A stretch of DNA of 64,000 bases from Pseudothioclava nitratireducens (GTDB lineage: Bacteria > Pseudomonadota > Alphaproteobacteria > Rhodobacterales > Rhodobacteraceae), in contig NZ_JARGDK010000003.1 in NCBI RefSeq assembly GCF_029210495.1, positions 186,001 through 250,000 on the forward strand. The letters run 5' to 3'. Positions 18,054-27,156 of this stretch are shown here, piece after piece; position 1 is the first letter of the stretch, and the number at the start of each line of letters is the position of its first letter. The position numbers and the translations under genes were made by a program. The notes under the pieces are model-generated. The model saw only the letters and a list, made by a program, of their open reading frames with translations, was not told where the DNA came from and did not search any database.

Positions 18054-19508
18054 TCATAGCTCCAACATCTGCGAAATGAGCGCGTCGATCGTCTGGATCA
18101 CACGTGCATTAGCGGCATAGGCTTGCTCCACTTTCAGCAGCATTTGCATCTCATGATCCGTGTCGACCCCGTCCGCGAGCGACAGTTGTGTCAAGCTCTC
18201 CTGGCGCGACAAAGCATATGCTTCGCGAGTTTCCGCAGAGAGCCGATCACCCGCGACCTGCGAGGCGAGGTGTCCGACCAGTGACGATGCGGAAAATGGC
18301 CCCCCCGAAAACTCCCCGGAAGATGGGAGCCTGTCTTGCGACAAAGCCGATATCATGCCGTTCAGAATATCCGCATTGCCCGATACGCCCTCGGTCACTG
18401 CGCCCAGGCCATCTCGCAGCCGCCAGGCTTCTCCGCCTTGCAAGGGATCAACCGATGCGTTCAATTGCAGTCGGCCAGCCAAGCCCACTTCGAGCAGTGG
18501 ATCTAAAGCCCCGCCATTGTCGGTGAACAGGCCGGGCGCACCCGGCGGGATGGTCGGATCAATTGAGCTATCGGAGAAACGTTCGATCAGGTCGCGCGCA
18601 ACCGCGTCTATTTGTCCCTGGGCCGAGGGCGCCAGCTCATCGCGAATGGCAAACAGCGCCCCCAATGCGCCGCCACCGAGAACACCGTCATCCGCGCTTG
18701 AGATCGGCATGCCATTCAACGTCAGCCCGGACAACGCACCCGATGCCTGCGTCATATCCGCAGTTATTACGCCCACCGTGTCAAAACCGATAACCGCCGC
18801 ATTTCCTTCGAGAAGGATCGCACCGCCGGTGGTAAAGAGCGATATCTGGTCGTGATCGCGGTTCACCTGACGCACCGGAACGATCTGTGCTATCTCATCT
18901 ACGAGCGCTTGCCGCTGATCCATCAATGCGGTCGCGTCCCGCCCGGAACTGCGCTGCGCAAGAATGACAGCATTCAACTCATCGACCTGCGCCAAGCTTT
19001 CGTTCAGACGTTTGACCTGTGCTCCAATGCTTTGGTCCGCCTCTACGCGGATCGTCGATAGCTCTCGATCAAGCGAATTTACCTGTGTCACGATCGAGCG
19101 AGCCGACTCCAGAACAGAGGCGAGCCGTGATGCACTATCCGGACGCGAGGATGCCTCAATCAGCGCCGACTCAAACGCAGCAAACCGCGCCGAGAGTGAT
19201 TGTGGATCATCAGAGTTGCCAATCCGCCCCTCCAGTCGGGACAAAAAATCGGACCGTATCTCAGCATTCGAAACCGCCGCATCGGATAAACGACGATCTT
19301 GCAGGACGACCTCGTTGGTGACGCGGTTTACACCAACGACGCGTACGCCCGCACCGGTCCCACCCATGGATTGCGACGCAAGCTCCAGCTCGCGCCGCGC
19401 ATATCCTTCGGTCATCGCATTTGCCGTGTTGGAGGCAACGACATCCGCCATCCGCGCCGCGGCGGTTAGCCCCGACAATGCATTGGACAGTGAGCTCGAA
19501 ATACTCAT
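18054..19508 (-). CDS. flgK: Hook-filament junction protein FlgK
   Basis: 484 aa, HAP1. The N-terminus SLSNALSGLTAAARMADVV is the flagellar rod/hook D0 helix and VASNTANAMTEGYARRELEL its signature. The C-terminus DGVDTDHEMQMLLKVEQAYAANARVIQTID is conserved in FlgK. Strong GAGGAGG ribosome site. flgL follows by a 1-nt gap. Confidence 0.93.
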   Translation of the reverse strand: MSISSSLSNALSGLTAAARMADVVASNTANAMTEGYARRELELASQSMGGTGAGVRVVGVNRVTNEVVLQDRRLSDAAVSNAEIRSDFLSRLEGRIGNSDDPQSLSARFAAFESALIEASSRPDSASRLASVLESARSIVTQVNSLDRELSTIRVEADQSIGAQVKRLNESLAQVDELNAVILAQRSSGRDATALMDQRQALVDEIAQIVPVRQVNRDHDQISLFTTGGAILLEGNAAVIGFDTVGVITADMTQASGALSGLTLNGMPISSADDGVLGGGALGALFAIRDELAPSAQGQIDAVARDLIERFSDSSIDPTIPPGAPGLFTDNGGALDPLLEVGLAGRLQLNASVDPLQGGEAWRLRDGLGAVTEGVSGNADILNGMISALSQDRLPSSGEFSGGPFSASSLVGHLASQVAGDRLSAETREAYALSRQESLTQLSLADGVDTDHEMQMLLKVEQAYAANARVIQTIDALISQMLEL

Positions 19509-19534
19509 GTCGTTTCCTCCTCAGGCGAACCGGA

Positions 19535-20842
19535 TCATCGCTTGATGTTGGTCGTCTCTTGCAACATCTCGTCGACCGTTTGGATCACCTTGGCGTTGGA
19601 TGAATAAGCGCGTTGCGTTTGAATCAGGTTGGTAAGCTCCTGCGCGACATCGACGGCAGAGCCCTCACGCGCGTAGCCCTCGACCGAGCCCGTCGGACCG
19701 TCGCCCGCATCCCACAGGAAGAACGAACCCGAGGTCGGCGATACCTGGAAGGTCTGGTTGTCCAGGGCAATCAGACCGTTCTGATTGGGCACATCGACCA
19801 ACGGAATTTGATACACCGTGCGAATGAACCCGGTGTCATAGGTCGCCTTGATATAGCCGTTCTCATCCACTTCGACGGCCGTCAGATTCCCCACGGGCGA
19901 GCCATCCTTGGTGATCGCCGTTGGAGCAAAGCTGTCGGAGAGTTGAGTCAGGCCATTGGTATCGCCGATACGACCAATCGTCATGCTGAGCGGCCCGCCC
20001 GCAACGGTAAGATCAAGCGTGCCCGTCGCACTGTCATAAGCCCCGCCGGAGACAACGCTCACCGACGCAAGGGTACCGCCGCTGCCACGGCTATCGTCGA
20101 ATGTCAGCGTGTACTCACCGATTACAGCACCAGCCTGTGCAGAGTCGGTGATAACCATCGTCCATTCATTGGAAGACCCGGATGCCGGCACGGTCGGAGT
20201 GAAGGTAATCCCAAGCGTCTCTGATGTGCCAAGATTGCCGAAATACTCGACCGAGAGCGGCAACGCTTCCCCGCTGGAGCCGGCCTCGGTATCGACGGCG
20301 GGCAGATTGACCCCGAGATTCATGGAAGTCGTCGGGTCACCCGCAGTCTGGTTCGCGTTGATCACAACTGGCTGCAAACCCGACACGGTATCACGCGGCA
20401 GAACCGGGATCGTCCCATCCGCATTGGCAGGCCACCCCAAAAGCACCAACCCCGACTCCGTGCGCAAGGTGCCATCGGCATCGGTGCGGAATGCGCCCGT
20501 TGTGGTCATCATCAGCGGCTGCTCACCCATCTGATTATCGAGCGTCACCGAAGGAATAACAGGAAGCATCCCGCGCCCCGACACCGCAATGTCGAGCGCG
20601 TTCGATGTCGCAACCAGAGATCCCCGCTCTTCGATAAGGCGCGTCGTCGATGCGCGCACGCCGCCAGCCGAATAGACACCGGCACCACGCGCCTGATTGA
20701 TGACCATGCTTTCGAAATCGGCAACGGCCCGTTTATAGCCATAGGTGCCCGAGTTCGCGATATTGTCGGAAATCGCCGCCAATCGCGTGGCATTCGCCGC
20801 AAGCCCGGCAACACCAGCGTTGAGCGAAGAGGAAATGGACAT
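19535..20842 (-). CDS. flgE: Flagellar hook protein FlgE
   Basis: 435 aa. N-terminal SLNAGVAGLAANATRLAAISDNIAN, the hook signature TYGYKRAVADFESM, and C-terminal EGYAREGSAVDVAQELTNLIQTQRAYSSNAKVIQT. It is the subunit of the hook lever. The hook scaffold flgD and length regulator fliK, often adjacent, are absent here. First gene of flgE-flgK-flgL-flgI. Confidence 0.95.
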   Translation of the reverse strand: MSISSSLNAGVAGLAANATRLAAISDNIANSGTYGYKRAVADFESMVINQARGAGVYSAGGVRASTTRLIEERGSLVATSNALDIAVSGRGMLPVIPSVTLDNQMGEQPLMMTTTGAFRTDADGTLRTESGLVLLGWPANADGTIPVLPRDTVSGLQPVVINANQTAGDPTTSMNLGVNLPAVDTEAGSSGEALPLSVEYFGNLGTSETLGITFTPTVPASGSSNEWTMVITDSAQAGAVIGEYTLTFDDSRGSGGTLASVSVVSGGAYDSATGTLDLTVAGGPLSMTIGRIGDTNGLTQLSDSFAPTAITKDGSPVGNLTAVEVDENGYIKATYDTGFIRTVYQIPLVDVPNQNGLIALDNQTFQVSPTSGSFFLWDAGDGPTGSVEGYAREGSAVDVAQELTNLIQTQRAYSSNAKVIQTVDEMLQETTNIKR

Positions 20843-20900
20843 GAATGCGCCTTTCTGCTGCTACGTCCCTCGTTCAACAGCAAGATTGCGCGATGACCCC

Positions 20901-20915
20901 TTAACATCCCCCTAA
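20901..20915. promoter_or_regulatory. CtrA-like box upstream of flgE (7 of 8 bases)
   Basis: TTAA at 20901-20904, seven bases, CTAA at 20912-20915; read on the minus strand TTAG-N7-TTAA. It sits 59 nt upstream of the flgE start, in the only gap between motB and flgE. Confidence 0.4.
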
Positions 20916-20937
20916 CAGCTAAAATGCGAGCTTTTCT

Positions 20938-21786
20938 TCACAGTCGACTGCGCAGCAATATCATCTCGATCCGGTTGTTGCGCACTGACATCGGCCGGCC
21001 ATCTACGGGTTTGCGATCCGCAAAACCGGTCACGCGCTGAATGCGGCGCTTGTCGAGTCCAGCCTCCTCAAGCAGCGTGCGTATTGCCTCTGCCCGGTCC
21101 ATCGACAGCGCCCAAACAGGATCGACGCGGAGCATCTCGGGGTAGGCGCGCGTATGCCCGTTCACTGCGATCTCATTCCCGACCAATGCAAAAACACGCG
21201 CAACCATCGCGGCGAGATCACGGGTAAGTCGCGTCGGCTCTGCCGTGTCTTCGCTAAACAGCGGCACCCCGTCGAGATCGAAAAACTCGACGATCAGCCC
21301 CTCGTCGGTGACACGCGTTACAATATGCCGGGCGAGGTGTTCGGACACCATCGACTCGCCGCCAACCCCCATCAACGCCTGCTCAAGATCGCGCGCGATC
21401 TCTTCGAATTTCGCGCTGTCGGTATCGTTCTTGTCCTCGGCGGAGTTCTGCCCGCGCGCCTGACGCGCCTCGGTCGCAGCGCGCGCCGTCGCCCCCATGC
21501 CCGTTTGCGCAACCTGATCCTCGGAGAAGACGGAGTCGCCCCCAAAGGCCCCCTCGCCACCGCCCGAGATCCGATTGATCGGGATTGTCGGATTGAAGTA
21601 ATCCGCAATCCCCTTGCGTTGCTTTTCGGTCGTCGCGTTCAGCAACCACATCAACATGAAGAACGCCATCATCGCGGTCACGAAGTCGGCATAGGCCACT
21701 TTCCAGGCGCCGCCATGATGCCCGTCGCCGCCGGAAACCTTCTTCCGCTTGATGATGATTGGCGCGGCATTGTCCCGCGTGCTCAT
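20938..21786 (-). CDS. motB: Flagellar stator protein MotB (OmpA-like)
   Basis: 282 aa. The N-terminal cytoplasmic tail is followed by one membrane helix (WKVAYADFVTAMMAFFMLMWLL, about res 27-48) carrying the proton-site Asp, a plug/linker, and a C-terminal OmpA-like peptidoglycan-binding domain (IAVNGHTRAYPE, DRAEAIRTLLEEAGLD, NNRIEMIL). The partner motA is not in the window. GAGGTGG ribosome site; a perfect CtrA box lies 46-61 nt upstream. Confidence 0.92.
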   Translation of the reverse strand: MSTRDNAAPIIIKRKKVSGGDGHHGGAWKVAYADFVTAMMAFFMLMWLLNATTEKQRKGIADYFNPTIPINRISGGGEGAFGGDSVFSEDQVAQTGMGATARAATEARQARGQNSAEDKNDTDSAKFEEIARDLEQALMGVGGESMVSEHLARHIVTRVTDEGLIVEFFDLDGVPLFSEDTAEPTRLTRDLAAMVARVFALVGNEIAVNGHTRAYPEMLRVDPVWALSMDRAEAIRTLLEEAGLDKRRIQRVTGFADRKPVDGRPMSVRNNRIEMILLRSRL

Positions 21787-21831
21787 CCCACCACCTCATT
21801 TTCACCCGGGATCAGGGATAGCACGCGGCGC

Positions 21832-21847
21832 TTAAGGCACACTTAAC
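21832..21847. promoter_or_regulatory. Perfect CtrA box between motB and the pqi operon
   Basis: TTAA (21832-21835), seven bases, TTAAC (21843-21847): an exact match to the CtrA consensus TTAA-N7-TTAAC. It lies in the divergent region of motB (minus) and the PqiA-like gene (plus), so it could serve either; motility control makes motB the likelier target. Confidence 0.6.
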
Positions 21848-21911
21848 ATGTAAAATGGAAGCGACTTTCCCGATCGCTTGCAGGCCCTTTGGCCAAGACT
21901 ATGTTCTGCCC

Positions 21912-22550
21912 ATGAACGAGTCGGTTGACCACATGTCCGAGTTGCCCCTGTCCGAGTTGATCGTCTGTCCGAAATGCGACGCGCTTCATCGGATCAGCGA
22001 GGTTGGCCCCGACGAACAGGCGGCCTGCGCGCGGTGCGGCACGTTGCTCATCACGCCCCGACCGCTGTCATTCCTGCATGTGATCGCGCTGTCTTTCACT
22101 GCGATGATCCTGATGATCGGCGCGATCTTCTTCCCCTTCCTGAGAATCTCGGCGCAGGGTCTATCGCATAACAGTTCGATCTTCGGCGCGGCGATGGCCT
22201 TTTCCGAGGGCTTTCTCGCCCCGCTCGCCTTCGCGGTGCTGCTGATGATCGTGGCGCTCCCCGCCCTGCGCTTCGCAGCCTTGATCTACACACTCTGGCC
22301 ACTTGCCGCGAACCGCCCGGCATGGCCCCGCTCGGCACAGGCCTTTCGGCTTGCCGAGGCGCTGCAACCGTGGTCGATGGCAGAGATTTTCGTGGTCGGC
22401 ACGGCAGTCGCGCTGGTGAAGGTCGCAGGCGTCGCCAGCATCTCCTTCGGACCTGCCTTCTGGGCCTTTGGCACGCTTATTATCGTCACGGCGTTGAAAA
22501 ACGCATTCATGAGCAAATGGAGCATATGGGAAGCGATCGGACCGAGATGA
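21912..22550 (+). CDS. pqiA: PqiA-like inner-membrane protein, first half
   Basis: 212 aa from the ATG at 21912. A zinc-ribbon (C-x2-C at CPKC, second C-x2-C at CARC) is followed by four membrane helices, equal to one of the two repeats of E. coli PqiA. It is the inner-membrane part of a PqiABC-type lipid transporter between inner and outer membranes. The start is uncertain: an ATG at 21855 and one at 21933 are also in frame and none has a good ribosome site. ATGA overlap with the second PqiA gene. Confidence 0.8.
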   Translation: MNESVDHMSELPLSELIVCPKCDALHRISEVGPDEQAACARCGTLLITPRPLSFLHVIALSFTAMILMIGAIFFPFLRISAQGLSHNSSIFGAAMAFSEGFLAPLAFAVLLMIVALPALRFAALIYTLWPLAANRPAWPRSAQAFRLAEALQPWSMAEIFVVGTAVALVKVAGVASISFGPAFWAFGTLIIVTALKNAFMSKWSIWEAIGPR

Positions 22551-23164
22551 ACGTGCTCACGGCGCGCGCGGCCGGTCTGATCGGCTGCACCCGCTGCGGT
22601 CGCGTCTGGCCCGGCGAGGCGAGCCATTGTGGTCGCTGTGGCGCCCCTTTGGCACCCGTCACCACGATCAGCCTTCAGCGGGTCTGGGCCTGGTGGTTCG
22701 CCGGGCTGATCGCCTATGTCCCGGCGAACATGCTGCCAATGCTTCGAACGGCAACGCTTGGACACGAACAGGCAAATACGATTTTGGGCGGCGTCATCGA
22801 GCTCGTCGCGCATCACAATTACGGCGTGGCGGCGATCGTGTTCATAGCGTCGATCATGATCCCCGTCGCCAAGTTCATCGCGATCGGCTATCTCGCCCTG
22901 ATCGTCGCGCATGAGAAATTCGCTGGCTCACACCGACACCTGCATCTCTACGAGGTGGTCGAGTTCATCGGGCGATGGTCGATGATCGACGTCTTCGTCG
23001 TCGCGATCCTCTCGGCCCTCGTGCAGCTGGGTTTCGTCGCCTCGATACACCCCGGACCCGCCGCCGCGTCCTTTGCGCTATCGGTTGCATTCACGATGCT
23101 CTCGGCCCAAAACTTCGACCCCAGACTGATCTGGCTGCCCCCTCTCGGAACGGATAAGGCATGA
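22547..23164 (+). CDS. pqiA: PqiA-like inner-membrane protein, second half
   Basis: 205 aa. N-terminal zinc ribbon CTRCGRVWPGEASHCGRCG, then four membrane helices including YVPANMLPMLRT and FIGRWSMIDVFVVAILSALVQLG, the conserved PqiA segment. It corresponds to the C-terminal repeat of E. coli PqiA, so here PqiA is split into two genes. The ATGA junction with the preceding gene and another with pqiB indicate one coupled operon. Confidence 0.85.
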   Translation: MNVLTARAAGLIGCTRCGRVWPGEASHCGRCGAPLAPVTTISLQRVWAWWFAGLIAYVPANMLPMLRTATLGHEQANTILGGVIELVAHHNYGVAAIVFIASIMIPVAKFIAIGYLALIVAHEKFAGSHRHLHLYEVVEFIGRWSMIDVFVVAILSALVQLGFVASIHPGPAAASFALSVAFTMLSAQNFDPRLIWLPPLGTDKA

Positions 23165-25179
23165 ACGACACCCCGCAACCCGCAGAGCTTCACACCACGC
23201 CCGCGCCGCCGCCAATCTGGTCGCGTGTCTCGGTGATCTGGCTGGTGCCGCTGATCGCGCTCGCTGTGACGCTTGGCGTCGCATGGAAAAGCTATTCCGA
23301 CCGTGGCGTCCTGATCGAGATCGATTTTGCCGACGCCACCGGCATCCGTCCCGGTGAAACCGCGCTCAAATTCCGCGAGGTCGAGATCGGCACGGTCGAG
23401 GCCGTCTCCTTCAGCCCGGACCTGACCTCTGTCCGCGTGGGCGTGCGCGTCGACAAGACGATCGCCCCGTTCATCGACGACGAGGCAAAGTTCTGGCTGG
23501 TCCGCCCCGAAGTGTCAGCCCAGGGGATCTCGCGGCTCGACACCGTGCTGTCGGGCACCTTCATCGAAGGGTTCTGGGATGCGGCCCCGACCGAGCAAAC
23601 CTATCAGTTCACCGGGCTGGACCGCGCGCCTGTCTCGCCCGACCCCACCAAGGGCACATGGGTCGAGCTGCGCGCCGAAGACGCCGGCGGTCTGGCCGAA
23701 GGTGCGCCCGTCATCTTCCGCGGCATCACCGTAGGACGGCTGCAAAACCTGCGCCTGTCTCCTGCGGGGGGCGTGCTGGTCGATGCCTTCATCGACGCCC
23801 CCCATGATAAACGCCTCTCCAGCCAGACCCGTTTCTGGGACACATCCGGGTTTTCCGTCTCGCTTGGCGCGGGCGGCGTGAGTCTCGATGTGCGCTCGCT
23901 CGCCTCGCTGGTGCAAGGCGGCGTCGAGTTCGAAACCTTCTCGACCGGGGGAAGCACCGTGCAAAACGGACGCCCCTTCCGCTTGTTTGCCTCTGTCGAA
24001 GCCGCGCGCAATTCGATCTTTGGCAATGATCTGGTCGATCCGGTCCGCTTCACGCTTTTGTTCGATGACGCCATCGAGGGTATCGCCCGCGGCACAAAGG
24101 TGCATTTCCGAGGGGTGGAGGCCGGCGAGGTCACCGACATTTCCGTGCGCATGCAAGCCGACAGCGTGGGCAATCAATTCGCACGCCAACAAGTCGTGAT
24201 CGCTCTGGCCCCTGCGCGGCTTGGGCTGGATGAAAGCACCGAGGCCGAGGTCGTGACCGAATTCCTCTCCGGCGAGGTCGAAAACGGTCTGCGCGCCCGC
24301 ATCGCCGGGATTGGCCTGCTTGGAACGACCCGGATCATCGACCTGACTGACGTCCCCGACCAGCCCGAGGCGCGCGTAAATCCCGATCTGGAGCCTTTCC
24401 CCTCGATCCCGACCGCCCCCCCCGCCGCCAATGAACTCGCCGCCTCTGCGGAGGATGTTTTTGAACGCGTGCAGGCGCTTCCGATCGAAGAACTGATGGC
24501 CTCTGCAATCCGTGCGATGGACTCGATCTCGGTCGTGGCCGAGGACGAAAAAACCCGCGCCGTCCCCGGTGAGCTTGCCGGGCTGCTGGAAGAATTGCGC
24601 ACGCTTGTGGACGGGCTCAATGCCGAGGGCGCGGCACAGAAGACGATCTCTGCGCTGGATCGCGTCACATCTGCCGCCGATTCTGTGCTGACCGAGATCG
24701 AAGGGCTGGGCGAGATGCTGGCCTCGACCGATCAGGCCGCGCAAACCTTTGCGGAGTTGCCGATGGGCGAGATTGGGGAAAAGATCGACGGTATCCTCGG
24801 CGATCTGCGCTCAATGCTCGGTTCGGAAGATGCCGAGCGCCTGCCCCGCGCGCTCTCGGATACGCTCGAGGAATCCGCCGCATTGCTGGCCGAGTTGCGC
24901 GCGGGCGGCGCGGCAGAGAAGCTGAACGGCACGCTCGACGCTACCCAAGACGCCGCGCGTGCGGTCGGCGATGCAACCGAACGCCTTCCCGAACTCAGTC
25001 GCAAGCTCGAAACGCTGGTCAGCCGCGCCGAGGGTCTGGTGGCCGCCTATGGCGACCGCTCGGCCTTCAACAACGAGATCCTGACGACGATCCGGGAATT
25101 GCGCCGCGCGACCTCCTCTTTCGGTTCGCTTGCGCGTATGATCGAACGTAACCCGCGCGCCTTCATCCTTGGCCGCTGA
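23161..25179 (+). CDS. pqiB: MCE-domain intermembrane transport protein PqiB
   Basis: 672 aa. One N-terminal membrane helix (about res 20-40), then three MCE domains: starting near VLIEIDFADATGIRPGETAL, near DAGGLAEGAPVIFRG and near TLLFDDAIEGIARGTKVHF. A C-terminal helical region (about res 420-672) follows. MCE hexamers form a tunnel for lipids across the periplasm; PqiB stacks three rings. An 8-C tract at 24416-24423 encodes a proline stretch in the linker. pqiC follows by 12 nt. Confidence 0.93.
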   Translation: MNDTPQPAELHTTPAPPPIWSRVSVIWLVPLIALAVTLGVAWKSYSDRGVLIEIDFADATGIRPGETALKFREVEIGTVEAVSFSPDLTSVRVGVRVDKTIAPFIDDEAKFWLVRPEVSAQGISRLDTVLSGTFIEGFWDAAPTEQTYQFTGLDRAPVSPDPTKGTWVELRAEDAGGLAEGAPVIFRGITVGRLQNLRLSPAGGVLVDAFIDAPHDKRLSSQTRFWDTSGFSVSLGAGGVSLDVRSLASLVQGGVEFETFSTGGSTVQNGRPFRLFASVEAARNSIFGNDLVDPVRFTLLFDDAIEGIARGTKVHFRGVEAGEVTDISVRMQADSVGNQFARQQVVIALAPARLGLDESTEAEVVTEFLSGEVENGLRARIAGIGLLGTTRIIDLTDVPDQPEARVNPDLEPFPSIPTAPPAANELAASAEDVFERVQALPIEELMASAIRAMDSISVVAEDEKTRAVPGELAGLLEELRTLVDGLNAEGAAQKTISALDRVTSAADSVLTEIEGLGEMLASTDQAAQTFAELPMGEIGEKIDGILGDLRSMLGSEDAERLPRALSDTLEESAALLAELRAGGAAEKLNGTLDATQDAARAVGDATERLPELSRKLETLVSRAEGLVAAYGDRSAFNNEILTTIRELRRATSSFGSLARMIERNPRAFILGR

Positions 25180-25191
25180 TCGGAGAGCCCC

Positions 25192-25755
25192 ATGACCCCG
25201 ACCCGCTTCCTGACCCTTGGCCTTCTGGCACTTGCTGCCTGCTCGGACCCCACCGCGACCGGGCGTTATACGGTCGATCCGGCCCAGGCGGAAAAGACGC
25301 TGCCGAACAAGCTTGGCTATGCCGAACTGCGGGAGGTCTCGCTGCCGCAATATGCGGCCGGACAGGAAATCATCTGGCAGACCGAGGATGGTGCGCTGCG
25401 CTCCTCCCCGGACAATGTCTGGGCGGATGACCCGGCGCGTGCCGTGACGCTAAGCCTCGCACGGCAAATCTCGGATCGGTCCGGCGCCACGGTGATCGCC
25501 GAGCCCTGGCCGCTCGCTCAGGAACCCGCGCGCCGGATCGAAGTCCGGATTGAGCAGATGCTGCCGCGCGCGGATCAGGTCATGCAGTTGAGCGGCGTCT
25601 ATTTCGTCTCGCCCGCAGGCTACGGTTCAGGCCGCGATATCGTGCGCCGCTTCGATCTGGCCGTGCCGATCGAAGCCGAAGGCCCCGCCGCCATCGCGCG
25701 CGCGCAATCGCAGGCCATCGCGCTCTTGTCGCAGAAAATCGCGGCGCTCGATTAA
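25192..25755 (+). CDS. pqiC: PqiC outer-membrane lipoprotein (YmbA family)
   Basis: 187 aa with a lipoprotein signal (LLALAAC, Cys18) and the ABC-type transport auxiliary lipoprotein fold (YTVDPAQAEKTL; LADQ-type central strands; AQSQAIALLSQKIAALD at the end). PqiC tethers the PqiB tunnel to the outer membrane. Last gene of the pqi operon; its end overlaps the convergent flavin reductase by 4 nt. Confidence 0.88.
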   Translation: MTPTRFLTLGLLALAACSDPTATGRYTVDPAQAEKTLPNKLGYAELREVSLPQYAAGQEIIWQTEDGALRSSPDNVWADDPARAVTLSLARQISDRSGATVIAEPWPLAQEPARRIEVRIEQMLPRADQVMQLSGVYFVSPAGYGSGRDIVRRFDLAVPIEAEGPAAIARAQSQAIALLSQKIAALD

Positions 25756-26306
25756 TCAAGACCGGGCGAAAACCGCCCGTAGGAGCCATGCGCGAAGACA
25801 AGCGGCGCACCCTGCTCGACGCTCTCGAAACGGGTCACACGACCGATGATGATCGTGTGATCCCCCCCGTCATGACGCGCCTCGGTGTCACATTCGAACC
25901 GGGCCAGCGCGTGATCGAGAACCGGAACGCCCCGTTCATTGAGAGAATACCCAAGACCGTCAAACCCATGCCCCTGCCGGGCAAAACGCTCTGCCAGTGC
26001 CTTTTGGTCCTCCGCCAGAACATGAATCGCAAAAGCCTCTGCCTCGGCGAAATGGGCATAGCGCAGCGACGATCGCGCCGCCGACCAAAGCACCAGCGGC
26101 GGCTCAAGCGAAACCGAAGCAAAGCTGTTCACCGTCATTCCGACCGGCGCGCCATCACTCTCACGCGTGGTGACGATCGTGACGCCGGTTGCAAAGCGAC
26201 CCAACGCCGTGCGCAGCCGCCTCTGGGCCGCCGCATCTGGTCGGCGCCCGTGACTGGCCTGTTCCGCCCGCTCGATCGCGGTCTCGATATTGCTGCTCTC
26301 GGTCAT
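25752..26306 (-). CDS. Flavin reductase-like FMN-binding protein
   Basis: 184 aa. The flavin-reductase domain starts at FRFATGV-type sequence (GRFATGVTIVTTRE), with GMTVNSFASVSLEPPLVLW binding the flavin, and ends HGSYGRF. Such proteins supply reduced FMN/FAD to a separate two-component monooxygenase, but no monooxygenase gene is adjacent, so the partner is unknown. AGAGGAG ribosome site. Convergent with pqiC. Confidence 0.88.
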   Translation of the reverse strand: MTESSNIETAIERAEQASHGRRPDAAAQRRLRTALGRFATGVTIVTTRESDGAPVGMTVNSFASVSLEPPLVLWSAARSSLRYAHFAEAEAFAIHVLAEDQKALAERFARQGHGFDGLGYSLNERGVPVLDHALARFECDTEARHDGGDHTIIIGRVTRFESVEQGAPLVFAHGSYGRFSPGLD

Positions 26307-26355
26307 GTCGCTCCTCTGAGGGCATGAGATAAACCCTCCGGCCCAAAGGGCAAGC

Positions 26356-27156
26356 CTAGATCGGCCAATCTCGCAACTGGCTCAGGAAAGCGGCATGCAG
26401 CGCCGGGTTGGCGACCACAAGGCCGCGTGATTGCGGGATGGCATTGTTAAACCGCAGTCGCTCTCCACGCTGATCCGTGCAAATTGCGCCCGCCCGCTCT
26501 GAAATCAGGCTTGCCGCAGCGGTATCCCATTCCCATGCGGGTCGCAGCGAAATCGTCGCGTCAAAGCGACCCTCCGCTACCAGGCACAGCCGCCATGCCA
26601 GAGAAGGCCGCAGGCTTCGGCGATAATCAGGGCGCTGCCCCTGTCGCCAATGCCCCGGATCGTCGGAGAGTTTGGAGGTCAGAACCGTGCTTCCGTCGAT
26701 TTCGGCGCGGCTGTTGGGCTGGATCGGCGCACCGTTGAGCAGTGCCGCACCATCCCGCGTGGCGGCATAGGTCAGCCCGACCACAGGCAGATGCACCACC
26801 CCGGCAACGACTTCGCCATTCTCGACCACCGAAAGCGCATGCGCAAAACTGCCATCCTCGGCCAGAAACGCCCGCGTTCCGTCGATCGGATCGACGATAA
26901 AAACCCTCCCGGCCTCAAGGCGCGCGGGGTCATCGGTGCTTTCCTCTGACAGCCATCCATAATCGGGGCGCGCACCGCGCAACTCGGCCTCAAGCATCGC
27001 ATTGACTGCAAGGTCTGCCTCGGAAACCGGCCCGGCCCCGTCCCCCTTGTCCCAGGCATCGGGCCCTTTGCGCCAATACCCCAACGCAATTTCGCCCGCG
27101 GCACGGGCGGCATCGGTCAGCAGCGTCAGATCCGTTTCGAAATCACTGGCCGGCAA
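26356..27156 (-). CDS. Inositol-monophosphatase-family phosphatase (CysQ/3'(2'),5'-bisphosphate nucleotidase-like)
   Basis: 266 aa. Metal sites of the family are seen: WLSEES (first Glu), DPIDGTRAF (Asp-Ile-Asp) and WEWDTAAAS (C-terminal Asp). Substrate could be PAP (CysQ), inositol phosphate or another sugar phosphate. It begins with TTG: no ATG is in frame nearby and GAGGG lies 8 nt upstream. The start overlaps the end of pmbA by 14 nt, implying coupling. Confidence 0.85.
   Translation of the reverse strand: MPASDFETDLTLLTDAARAAGEIALGYWRKGPDAWDKGDGAGPVSEADLAVNAMLEAELRGARPDYGWLSEESTDDPARLEAGRVFIVDPIDGTRAFLAEDGSFAHALSVVENGEVVAGVVHLPVVGLTYAATRDGAALLNGAPIQPNSRAEIDGSTVLTSKLSDDPGHWRQGQRPDYRRSLRPSLAWRLCLVAEGRFDATISLRPAWEWDTAAASLISERAGAICTDQRGERLRFNNAIPQSRGLVVANPALHAAFLSQLRDWPI

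Noticed and set aside
23515-24744. 409-codon minus-strand open frame opposite pqiB
   Set aside because: Antisense to three recognisable MCE domains.
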